Below, piece by piece: positions 57,331 through 64,000 of a stretch of DNA of 64,000 nt. This stretch comes from Flavobacteriales bacterium (GTDB lineage Bacteria > Bacteroidota > Bacteroidia > CAIKAF01): assembly GCA_026418175.1 (NCBI GenBank), contig JAOABX010000010.1, forward strand, positions 39,101-103,100, in the 5' to 3' direction. Under the pieces are notes generated by a model that saw only the letters and a list, made by a program, of their open reading frames with translations, made no database searches and had not been told where the DNA came from. Numbering within the stretch: position 1 is the first letter of the stretch; each line of letters opens with the position of its first letter. Both the position numbers and the translations under genes were made by a program.

Positions 57331-57885
57331 TCAATGCATGTTAACACTAACCAGGTCAACCAGGCAACTGCTGTTTTGTCCGGTGGTTTGTGTAATACGA
57401 ATAAACAAAGTATCCGTGAGTTCAAATTGGAACGTTTCAGTAATGGAAAATTTTTTCCAGCCGTTGAAAGCCCAGTCTGTTTGATCAGCCGATTGTATAA
57501 CAGAACCGTTACGGTGTTGATATGCACTCAGGTAAATAGGTTGTCCTCCATACAGTGCCTGTATGAATGCACTGATCTGAAGTGTAATATTACCCGATAA
57601 ATCAGTAATATAAGTTTCAGCATACGGATCAAACGAGGCACCTTCTGACCCTGCTAATTTTAACGAAAATTGCCCACCCTCCGGCGGTACTACAGTGCTA
57701 TACCAGTCTGAATAGGTAAGGGTGTCCATCATTAGTTTCCAACAAGATAGATCTGGCTGGTTTTGATTTTCAAAACTTGAGTTGCATACCAAATTTACAT
57801 CACTGTTACTTGAACAGGAAAATATTACGGCTATAGTAATACTCAAAAAAAATAAGAGTAATATTAAATTTCGATTTTTTTTCAT
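57331..57885 (-). CDS. Lipoprotein with jelly-roll, carbohydrate-binding-like domain
   Basis: The 184-residue product has a lipoprotein signal ending at the lipobox FSCS (Cys24) and a domain that starts NLVCNSSFENQNQPDLSCW, the usual opening of galactose-binding-like or CBM-type jelly rolls, with strands TYSDWYSTVVPPEGGQFSLKLAG and LQISAFIQALYGGQPIYLSAY. A closing LFIRITQTTGQNSSCLVDLV fits the last strand. Its ATG overlaps the carboxylase stop by 4 nt (translational coupling), which is odd for a lipoprotein and a cytoplasmic enzyme. Carbohydrate binding is inference from fold only. Confidence 0.6.
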   Translation of the reverse strand: MKKNRNLILLLFFLSITIAVIFSCSSNSDVNLVCNSSFENQNQPDLSCWKLMMDTLTYSDWYSTVVPPEGGQFSLKLAGSEGASFDPYAETYITDLSGNITLQISAFIQALYGGQPIYLSAYQHRNGSVIQSADQTDWAFNGWKKFSITETFQFELTDTLFIRITQTTGQNSSCLVDLVSVNMH

Positions 57886-59516
57886 GTTTGCAAAATACCA
57901 ACATTAAAAGGTTTAGTAATGGGAGCATGATTAGCTACTTCAATGCACATAGAAACATACTCTCGGGTTTTTGCAGGGTCAATAATTTCATCTACCCAAA
58001 GCCTTGAGGCAGCAAAAAAGGGAGTCATTTGTTCATTATATCTGTCAGTTATTTTTTGTAGCAATGCAGCTTCTTCCGCTTTTGATATATCTTTTCCCTG
58101 CGCTTTCAGAGTAGCAGTTTGAATTTGCAAAAGTGTTTTAGCTGCTTGAGCACCTCCCATTACCGCAATTTGTGCCGTTGGCCAGGCAAAGATGAATCGC
58201 GGGTCATAGGCTTTGCCACACATGGCATAATTACCAGCCCCAAAAGAGTTTCCCATGACGATGGTAATTTTGGGAACTACTGAATTAGAAACGGCATTTA
58301 CCATTTTGGCACCGTCTTTTATAATTCCACCGTGCTCACTTCGACTACCTACCATAAAGCCGGTAACATCTTGTAAAAATAATAGAGGTATTTTCTTTTG
58401 ATTACAATTCATAATAAAGCGGGCCGCTTTGTCAGCTGAATCAGAATAAATTACTCCGCCAAACTGCATTTCACCCTTTTTTGATTTAACTACTTTGCGT
58501 TGATTGGCAACAATACCTACTGCCCATCCATCAATTCGTGTATAGGCACATACTATGCTTTGTCCATATTTTTCCTTGTATTCTTCGTATTCATGATCAT
58601 CTACAATACAGGAAATTATTTGTCTTACATCATATGCTTTATCGCGGCTATCCGGCATTATACCATAAATATCTTTTGGATTATTTTTAGGAGCCACGGA
58701 TTGTATCCTATTAAAACCTGCTTTTTCTGTTTCTCCAATTTTACTAATAATGTTGCGAATACGCGTCAGACAATCTTTATCATCCATACATTTGTAGTCA
58801 GTAACTCCGCTAATTTCACTGTGTGTAGTAGCGCCACCCAGTGTTTCGTTATCAATGTCCTCGCCAATAGCTGCCTTTACCAAATATGAACCAGCCAGAA
58901 AAATCGAACCGGTTTTATCCACAATCAAGGCTTCGTCGCTTAGGATGGGCAGGTAGGCACCACCGGCAACACAACTACCCATTACAGCTGCAATTTGTGT
59001 AATTCCCATCGATGACATGATGGAATTGTTCCTAAAAATACGTCCAAAATGTTCTTTATCCGGAAAGACTTCAGCTTGCATTGGAAGATAAACCCCTGCA
59101 CTATCTACCAGATAAATGATAGGAAGGCGGTTTTCCATACTTATTTCCTGTGCCCTTAGGTTTTTTTTAGCTGTAATGGGAAACCAGGCTCCAGCTTTTA
59201 CAGTAGCATCATTAGCAACTATGACACATTTTTTACCTGATACTGTGCCGATGCCCATTACTACTCCACCGGCCGGACATCCTCCTTCTTCTTCGTACAT
59301 TCCGTAGCCGGCAAAAGCTCCTAATTCGTAAAATATGCTGTTTTTATCTATGAGGAAATCAATTCGTTCTCGGGCGGTTAGTTTTCCTTGTTCGTGTTGT
59401 TTTGCAATTTTAGATTTGCCACCGCCTAATTTAATTTTTTGCAATTTCTGTTCTATATCGGCAATCATCAGCCGCATTTTGTCCTCATTTTTATTGAATT
59501 CCAGGTTTTGAGCCAT
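57882..59516 (-). CDS. Acyl-CoA carboxylase beta subunit (MccB-like carboxyltransferase)
   Basis: The 544-residue product carries the two crotonase-like carboxyltransferase domains, with GKLTARERIDFLIDKNS, PAGGVVMGIGTVSGKKCVIV, ANDATVKAGAWFPITAKKNLRAQE, IYLVDSAGVYLPMQAEVFPDKEHFGRIF and QIAAVMGSCVAGGAYLPIL in the first half and FLQDVTGFMVGSRSEHGGIIKDGAKM in the second. This matches methylcrotonyl-CoA carboxylase beta chains best; other acyl-CoA carboxylases are possible. The biotin-bearing alpha subunit is not adjacent; accC at 25853 could supply the biotin carboxylase. The -7 box at 59552-59559 is 35 nt upstream. Two lipoprotein genes follow. Confidence 0.9.
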   Translation of the reverse strand: MAQNLEFNKNEDKMRLMIADIEQKLQKIKLGGGKSKIAKQHEQGKLTARERIDFLIDKNSIFYELGAFAGYGMYEEEGGCPAGGVVMGIGTVSGKKCVIVANDATVKAGAWFPITAKKNLRAQEISMENRLPIIYLVDSAGVYLPMQAEVFPDKEHFGRIFRNNSIMSSMGITQIAAVMGSCVAGGAYLPILSDEALIVDKTGSIFLAGSYLVKAAIGEDIDNETLGGATTHSEISGVTDYKCMDDKDCLTRIRNIISKIGETEKAGFNRIQSVAPKNNPKDIYGIMPDSRDKAYDVRQIISCIVDDHEYEEYKEKYGQSIVCAYTRIDGWAVGIVANQRKVVKSKKGEMQFGGVIYSDSADKAARFIMNCNQKKIPLLFLQDVTGFMVGSRSEHGGIIKDGAKMVNAVSNSVVPKITIVMGNSFGAGNYAMCGKAYDPRFIFAWPTAQIAVMGGAQAAKTLLQIQTATLKAQGKDISKAEEAALLQKITDRYNEQMTPFFAASRLWVDEIIDPAKTREYVSMCIEVANHAPITKPFNVGILQT

Positions 59517-59551
59517 TTTTTTTAAAAAAATTGAGAGTTTTGAAAAGTTGT

Positions 59552-59559
59552 CAAAGATA
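59552..59559 (-). promoter_or_regulatory. -7 promoter box for the acyl-CoA carboxylase operon
   Basis: The minus strand reads TATCTTTG, 35 nt before the ATG at 59516. Confidence 0.5.
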
Positions 59560-59634
59560 GTTATATCCGTAAATTTAGGAACTTATTAACAATGTAAACT
59601 GTCTTCCGGGTTTGGAGAAAGCCTCAAAAACTGA

Positions 59635-59642
59635 TATTTTTG
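59635..59642 (+). promoter_or_regulatory. -7 promoter box for the glucosaminidase gene
   Basis: TATTTTTG lies 110 nt upstream of the ATG at 59753, giving an unusually long leader for this window. Confidence 0.4.
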
Positions 59643-59752
59643 TGCTGAAAACCAAAACTTAAAATAAAACTAATTACACAGTTTTTATTTTACATATCGT
59701 ACAGTGGGCAGTTTACAACGTCCTTCTGTTTGCCAAATTTAAATCCAATCGT

Positions 59753-60493
59753 ATGCATATAGTTAGGTTCATTGCAGTAGCAATCAGTGTTTTTTTTCTT
59801 GTAAATAAGGCCGATGCCGGCAAAGGCCATATCTTGGAAGGAAGGAAGTCGGAATTTATTAAATCATTTGCTCCTTATGTGGCTCGTGCTAACTATAAAG
59901 TTTCACAACAACGCAATCGGTTATTAGCCATACGGGAATACTTTTATCGTACCGGTAATCTCAACCAAGAGTCTGCACAGTTTTTACTTAAAATGGCTAA
60001 AAAATATCAAGTTGACTGGGAATTGGATACAAGTAATTTCAGAAATTCTGCCTTAGATTTAATGAATCAGTTGGCTATACGTATTGATGTTGTTCCCATT
60101 CGTTTGGTGCTTGCACAAGCCATTATTGAAAGTGGTTGGGGACGTTCACAAGCAGCCCAGGTTACTAATAATTATTTTGGTATAACCACACTTTCAAACA
60201 GCGGTAGGTTTGTTACTGCAAGTGAAACTACCACGTATTACTTAAAAAAATATAATTCATTGGAAGAAGGGATTGATGATTATATTCATATTCTAAATAC
60301 ACGCAAGTCATATGAACCTTTTCGCATACTACGAGCATACTATCGTTCAAACAATGCTGAACTTTCAGAACATCGTTTATCTATCGGCTTGCTCAAATTC
60401 TCAGAGCTTCGCCATCAATATGTAGCAAAAATAAATTTTGTAATTCGCAAGTATCTTCGGTTTGAATACACACATTATTTGATGAATTCTTAA
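59753..60493 (+). CDS. Secreted Bax-like glucosaminidase domain protein
   Basis: The 246-residue product has a short signal peptide (to about residue 22, ADAG) and a glucosaminidase (GH73/Bax-type) domain with VLAQAIIESGWGRSQAAQVTNNYFGI, where Glu in IIESGWG is the catalytic acid, and TTTYYLKKYNSLEEGIDDYIHILNTRKSYEPFR. Bax and related proteins are thought to trim peptidoglycan glycans. No LysM or SPOR domain is present. It is followed by a ceramidase gene in the same direction after 114 nt, with no clear promoter in between. Confidence 0.87.
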   Translation: MHIVRFIAVAISVFFLVNKADAGKGHILEGRKSEFIKSFAPYVARANYKVSQQRNRLLAIREYFYRTGNLNQESAQFLLKMAKKYQVDWELDTSNFRNSALDLMNQLAIRIDVVPIRLVLAQAIIESGWGRSQAAQVTNNYFGITTLSNSGRFVTASETTTYYLKKYNSLEEGIDDYIHILNTRKSYEPFRILRAYYRSNNAELSEHRLSIGLLKFSELRHQYVAKINFVIRKYLRFEYTHYLMNS

Positions 60494-60607
60494 AATCGTT
60501 ATTTAATTTTTAATATTTTTTTAGTTCTTAGTTTGTCTTTGTAATATTAAAGGCTATTAAAATCTCTTACTTTTAGGCGCAGATTTATTTACTCTACGCG
60601 TCTACCT

Positions 60608-62326
60608 ATGATACATACCGGACATTCAAAAATTGAAATTAAAGCATACTTTAATGGTCTAGGTATGCTTGGCTATGGAAGAGATTTTAATAAAATGTAT
60701 GGTCAACTTAGCCCGATATATTGTCGTGCAATAACATTTTGGGATCCAGCTTCCGGTAAAAAAATTTTTTATGTAAACTGTGAATTGTGCTTTACCACAC
60801 AGGGTGTTAAACGTGAAGTGCTAAAACGCTTGCAAGAACGTGACCCAGAGGGTGGTTATCTAGATGAAAATATACTTATAGCATCTCAGCATACTCATAG
60901 TGCCCCTGGCGGATTTGCTCATCATCCGTTTTACAATTTTCCGGTTCCTGGATTTAGGCCAAAAATATTCAATGCGGTGGTTGATGCTATTCAAGAAGCT
61001 ATTTACCAATCGAATCAAGATCTTAAGCCATGTAAATTATATTTCCATACAGGTGAGTTTGAGCCGGATGTGGATGTTGCTTTCAATCGTAGTTTGAAAG
61101 CCTACAATCAAAATCCGGAAGTGGAAAAACGGGGGCGTCATGAAACACATTTGGCAGTAGAAAGAAAAATGGACCTGTTGCGAATAGATGATTTGCATGG
61201 TAGTCCTGTTGCTCAAATTAACTGGTTTGGGGTGCATACTACCAGTTTAGGGAATAGAATTAATAAAGTTAGTGGAGATAATAAAGGGTATGCATCGCAG
61301 TTTTTTGAAGAAGAAGTGGGAGGTCGTTTTAATGCCATTTTTGCTCAGCAAATTGCAGGTGATGTATCGCCCAATCTGCATGGTAAACGAAAAAATGGAT
61401 GGTATAAAAAAGGGCCCAGCAAAAGCGATATAGAAAATGCCATGTTTAATGGTCGTCTGCAATATTATAAAGCCAAGGAAATTTGGGAAGATGCTCCGGA
61501 TAATGAAATTGTACAAGGCCCTTTAGATTACATTCTGGCATATTACGATATGTCGAACGTGAAAGTACATCCTGATTTTGCTAATGGCCGTACAGATGCA
61601 GAAACAGATTCAGCCTGCCATGGAACGGCTTTTTTTTCTGGTACACCGGTAGATGGTCCCGGCATGCCGCAAGGAGTTAAGCAATTTGCCGAGTTAAGCT
61701 CAAAGGTAATTAAGTATGGTGAATTCTTTTTGTCATTATTTCGTAATCAGGCATATAAAGATTGGGTTAGAAAAAAATATAAAGTACAGGGCAAGAAAAA
61801 CATCATTTTTGAAACAGGCCGTGGGGTGGTGTATGGTACTCGCAATGTCAAAATGTTTTTTATTCCGGGATTTTTTGATGGAGGAATTGCTGAAATGAAG
61901 CGTCAACATCGTCGGGGTGCCTTGCGGGAATTGCCTTGGACACCCCATGTAGTACCTCTTCAAATTGTTCGAATAGGTCAAATAGCTTTGGCTGCATTTC
62001 CGGGAGAAATAACTACGATAGGTGGTCAACGATTGCGTAACATGTTGCTTAAAGAGCTTGAACCTATCGGAATTAAGCATGTAATTATTAGCTCATATTC
62101 TAACAACTACATGGGCTATTGTGTAACTTATGAAGAATACCAAGTTCAGTGTTATGAAGGTGGCCATACAGTTTTTGGACAATGGACACACGGTGCATTT
62201 ATGACAAGATTTCGTGAACTTGCCCGAGAATTTATTAAACCCAAAGAACAGCGAATTATTGACCGCAGTGTGAAGCCGCATACATTTAGTGAAAAAGAAA
62301 TGTCGTTGCGGACTTATTACGATTAA
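60608..62326 (+). CDS. Neutral/alkaline ceramidase-like amidohydrolase, no signal peptide
   Basis: The 572-residue product is a neutral ceramidase N-terminal-domain protein. The zinc-ligand segments are ASQHTHSAPGG (His95, His97) and WFGVHTTSLG (His210); the nucleophile segment is AGDVSPNL (Ser254); and the C-terminal CYEGGHTVFGQWTHG resembles the Tyr-Glu-Gly loop of the family. It ends soon afterwards, so the C-terminal Ig-like domain of full-length neutral ceramidases is absent. Unlike most family members it has no signal peptide (MIHTGHSKIEIKAYFN), so it would act in the cytoplasm, hydrolysing ceramide-like amides. Bacteroidota make sphingolipids, so an internal turnover role fits. Its stop overlaps the convergent holin-like gene by 4 nt. 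Confidence 0.85.
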   Translation: MIHTGHSKIEIKAYFNGLGMLGYGRDFNKMYGQLSPIYCRAITFWDPASGKKIFYVNCELCFTTQGVKREVLKRLQERDPEGGYLDENILIASQHTHSAPGGFAHHPFYNFPVPGFRPKIFNAVVDAIQEAIYQSNQDLKPCKLYFHTGEFEPDVDVAFNRSLKAYNQNPEVEKRGRHETHLAVERKMDLLRIDDLHGSPVAQINWFGVHTTSLGNRINKVSGDNKGYASQFFEEEVGGRFNAIFAQQIAGDVSPNLHGKRKNGWYKKGPSKSDIENAMFNGRLQYYKAKEIWEDAPDNEIVQGPLDYILAYYDMSNVKVHPDFANGRTDAETDSACHGTAFFSGTPVDGPGMPQGVKQFAELSSKVIKYGEFFLSLFRNQAYKDWVRKKYKVQGKKNIIFETGRGVVYGTRNVKMFFIPGFFDGGIAEMKRQHRRGALRELPWTPHVVPLQIVRIGQIALAAFPGEITTIGGQRLRNMLLKELEPIGIKHVIISSYSNNYMGYCVTYEEYQVQCYEGGHTVFGQWTHGAFMTRFRELAREFIKPKEQRIIDRSVKPHTFSEKEMSLRTYYD

Positions 62327-62685
62327 TGGGTAGGTGGTTTTATACCAAATATGCGTTCCAGCAAAAAGGTTATGATGGATAATACTATGCTAAATACCAT
62401 GGCTAGCCAAAAAGTTTTTACTTCAAATCCCGGAACAATTTTATCAGCCAGATAAATCATAAATCCATTAATTACAATCAAAAATAACCCAAAGGTTAAG
62501 AAAGTGATGGGAATGGTAAGAATTACAAGTAAAGGTTTGAGTAATATGTTGAGTAATCCGATAAAGGCAGAAACCACTATGGCAATCCAAACATTGGCTA
62601 CGTTCACCCCAGGAAGTATCATGCCGGTTAGATATACACCAATAGCAGCAATAAGAAATTTGAGAATGGTTTGTTCGCGGTTCAT
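62323..62685 (-). CDS. Holin-like four-helix membrane protein (PF04020, phage holin family)
   Basis: The 120-residue product has four membrane helices with FLIAAIGVYLTGMILPGVNV, FIGLLNILLKPLLVILTIP and FLTFGLFLIVINGFMIYLADKIVPGF, the pattern of the phage holin 4 superfamily 2 (YvlD-like). Despite the name, most members are chromosomal membrane proteins without phage context, and no phage genes are near. It follows cystathionine gamma-synthase after 3 nt on the same strand, so it is co-transcribed with it. The function is unknown. Confidence 0.87.
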   Translation of the reverse strand: MNREQTILKFLIAAIGVYLTGMILPGVNVANVWIAIVVSAFIGLLNILLKPLLVILTIPITFLTFGLFLIVINGFMIYLADKIVPGFEVKTFWLAMVFSIVLSIITFLLERIFGIKPPTH

Positions 62686-62688
62686 TTT

Positions 62689-63846
62689 TTATTGATTGAG
62701 TGCCTGTTCTAAGTCGTATATTAAATCATCAGCATCTTCTACTCCTATACTGAGTCGAAGCATATTGTCAACCACCCCGGCTTTTTCGCGTTCTTCTTTC
62801 GGAATGGAGGCATGGGTCATCGTGGCTGGGTGATTCACCAACGATTCTACACCACCTAACGATTCTGCCAAACTGAAAACTTCGAAGGAGGATGCAATAC
62901 GAAATGTTTTTTCCAAATCGGCATTTTTTAGAACGATGGATATCATTCCACCAAATCCACGCATTTGTTTTTGGGCAATAGCATGGTTCGGGTGATCATT
63001 AAAACCGGGCCAATATATTTTTTCAATAGCCGGATGATTTCTGAGATAGTTCGCAATTTTTTCTCCGTTTTCGCAGTGACGTTGCATGCGCAGGTGCAGC
63101 GTTTTAATGCCCCGAAGTACTAGAAAACTATCCATGGGCCCCGGCGTTGCACCGCAAGAATTATGAATAAATGCCAGCTGTTCATACAGTTTTTCATCAT
63201 TCATGCACAATGCACCCATTACCACATCGCTGTGGCCACCCAGGTATTTGGTAACAGAATGCATCACAATGTGTGCGCCCAGGTCTATTGGATTTTGCAA
63301 GTATGGCGATGCAAAGGTGTTATCTACTGCCAAAATCAGATTATGTTCATGGGCAATTTGAGCACATGTGGCAATATCTACAATTTGCATGGTAGGGTTG
63401 GTAGGTGTTTCAATCCAAATCAATTTTGTGTTGGCATTGATGTGAGGAAGAATGTTAGAAGCGTTGTTTAAATCTATAAAATGAAATTTGATTCCATAAT
63501 TAGCAAATACCTTGGTGAACATCCGGTAAGTTCCTCCATACAAATCGTTGCCGGTGATAACTTCATCGCCGGGCCGCAACAGTTTGACAACAGCATCAAT
63601 GGCTCCCATGCCACTGGAAAAACAAAGACCATAACGAGCATTTTCAAGTGCTGCAATACATTGTTCCAGTGCTTGACGGGTAGGGTTTTTCCCACGGGCA
63701 TAAGCAAAGCCTTTGTGCTTACCAGGCGATTCCTGAACATAGGTAGAAGTTTGAAAAATAGGAGTCATAATTGCACCGGTAGAAGGATCAGGAACTTGGC
63801 CGGCATGAATTACTTTGGTGTTGAATTTCAGGTTTTGTTTTTTCAT
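62689..63846 (-). CDS. metB: Cystathionine gamma-synthase
   Basis: The 385-residue product is a PLP enzyme of the Cys/Met metabolism family. It has NTKVIHAGQVPDPSTGAIMTPIFQTSTY, the family box YARGKNPTRQALEQCIAALE, SSGMGAIDAVVKLL, the PLP-lysine segment HSVTKYLGGHSDVVMGAL, and the end LAESLGGVESLVNHPATMTH, which fits cystathionine gamma-synthase or gamma-lyase. It joins cysteine to an activated homoserine in methionine synthesis. Lyase activity cannot be ruled out. No SAM riboswitch-like fold was noticed in the 107-nt gap upstream, which it shares with a tRNA promoter. Confidence 0.85.
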   Translation of the reverse strand: MKKQNLKFNTKVIHAGQVPDPSTGAIMTPIFQTSTYVQESPGKHKGFAYARGKNPTRQALEQCIAALENARYGLCFSSGMGAIDAVVKLLRPGDEVITGNDLYGGTYRMFTKVFANYGIKFHFIDLNNASNILPHINANTKLIWIETPTNPTMQIVDIATCAQIAHEHNLILAVDNTFASPYLQNPIDLGAHIVMHSVTKYLGGHSDVVMGALCMNDEKLYEQLAFIHNSCGATPGPMDSFLVLRGIKTLHLRMQRHCENGEKIANYLRNHPAIEKIYWPGFNDHPNHAIAQKQMRGFGGMISIVLKNADLEKTFRIASSFEVFSLAESLGGVESLVNHPATMTHASIPKEEREKAGVVDNMLRLSIGVEDADDLIYDLEQALNQ

Positions 63847-63883
63847 AGGGCGAATTTACAACAAATAGGAAAAGTAGGGGGGA

Positions 63884-63911
63884 TTGAATTTTGAAAAACT
63901 ATGTATATTTG
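63884..63911 (+). promoter_or_regulatory. Promoter of the partial CAT-anticodon tRNA
   Basis: TTG at 63884-63886 and TATATTTG at 63904-63911 are separated by 17 nt, exactly as before tRNA-Met at 52716. Confidence 0.7.
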
Positions 63912-63953
63912 CAGCCCTGTTAAATAAAATTACTGCAATAGAAAATAGCAGTA

Positions 63954-64000
63954 GGGCCCATAGCTCAGTTGGTTAGAGCACCTGACTCATAATCAGCGGG
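63954..64000 (+). tRNA. tRNA with CAT anticodon, probably tRNA-Ile2 (partial)
   Basis: The first 47 nt of a tRNA are visible: acceptor GGGCCCA, D arm GCTC...GAGC and anticodon loop CTCATAA with stem CTGA/TCAG. The loop starts with C32 and looks like tRNA-Ile2, in which lysidine at C34 converts reading from AUG to AUA; tRNA-Met remains possible. The 3' half lies beyond the window. Confidence 0.8.

Noticed and set aside
58500..58889. Plus-strand open frame of 129 codons
   Set aside because: It is antisense to the carboxyltransferase gene and shows no family motif.
62323..62685. Phage origin of the holin-family gene
   Set aside because: The family name is misleading; no lysin, tail or integrase gene lies near and it follows metB directly.
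63847..63953. SAM riboswitch upstream of metB
   Set aside because: The 107-nt gap shows no conserved pairing or SAM-box sequence and is mostly occupied by the divergent tRNA promoter.
1..64000. CRISPR arrays, insertion sequences or long direct repeats
   Set aside because: None was noticed by reading; the only repeated coding segments are the DUF4476 units, TPRs and the Lys-rich and Gly-rich tracts.

Overview
The window is a 64 kb piece of chromosome from a low-GC member of the Bacteroidota. The evidence is the Bacteroidota-type promoter (-7 box TAnnTTTG, minus strand CAAAnnTA) found upstream of about twenty genes, type IX secretion sorting domains (type A at 24084-25337, CHU_C/type B at 46889-49027), TonB-dependent receptor architecture, Bacteroidota-restricted families (DUF4199, DUF4293, DUF4476, START-like), and almost no Shine-Dalgarno sequences. 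The order or genus cannot be fixed from the sequence; a Chitinophagales/Saprospirales-like aquatic or host-free organism is a guess. Gene content is chromosomal housekeeping. No transposase, prophage, plasmid gene, CRISPR array or rRNA was seen.

Layout. 1-6.1 kb: rhomboid protease (cut by the window edge), RlmI, a TonB receptor behind a striking 17-bp inverted repeat, an outer-membrane barrel protein and a DUF3089 hydrolase. 6.3-12.3 kb: a fatty-acid oxidation operon (MarR regulator, HAD/enoyl-CoA hydratase fusion, thiolase, acyl-CoA dehydrogenase) closed by a strong terminator. 12.4-18.1 kb: TatA, PPK2, two secreted proteins, DNA polymerase III delta, EVE protein, fatty-acid hydroxylase. 18.1-21.5 kb: a minus-strand operon of SPFH/GYF_2 protein, zinc-ribbon membrane protein and flavin reductase, plus a Cys-rich lipoprotein. 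21.6-25.9 kb: nitroreductase, cytochrome c maturation genes ccmB, ccmC and a ccmD fused to a periplasmic domain, a T9SS-secreted esterase and a c-type haem lipoprotein. 25.9-33.8 kb: biotin carboxylase, citrate synthase, M23 peptidase, AroK, DapD, RlmD and a BaiN-like flavoprotein.

33.9-44 kb: ornithine aminotransferase, a GT-C-type membrane protein, a THUMP methyltransferase, an EEP nuclease, DUF4199, Rho, DUF4293, rhodanese and a 5'-nucleotidase split into two genes. 44-52.5 kb: DnaA, a PaaJ/PcaF-like thiolase and PaaY flanking a T9SS adhesin, a triple DUF4476 protein, and a histone-H1-like/START-like fusion protein. 52.6-54.5 kb: tRNA-Met, rpsF-rpsR-rplI, tRNA-Ser and tRNA-Pro. 54.5-64 kb: a TMTC-like TPR membrane protein, an acyl-CoA carboxylase beta subunit with two lipoproteins, a Bax-like glucosaminidase, neutral ceramidase, a holin-like membrane protein, cystathionine gamma-synthase and the start of a second CAT-anticodon tRNA.

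How the genes connect. Acyl-CoA metabolism recurs: beta-oxidation, two thiolases, PaaY, biotin carboxylase and carboxyltransferase all feed acetyl-CoA, which citrate synthase takes into the TCA cycle. The fatty-acid hydroxylase and ceramidase fit the sphingolipids typical of this phylum. The less ordinary items are the lysine-rich START-like fusion, the CcmD fusion, the SPFH/zinc-ribbon pair, the inverted repeat over the TonB receptor promoter, the palindrome in the marR promoter, and many -7 boxes lying only 4-7 nt from the start codon, which implies very short or leaderless mRNAs.
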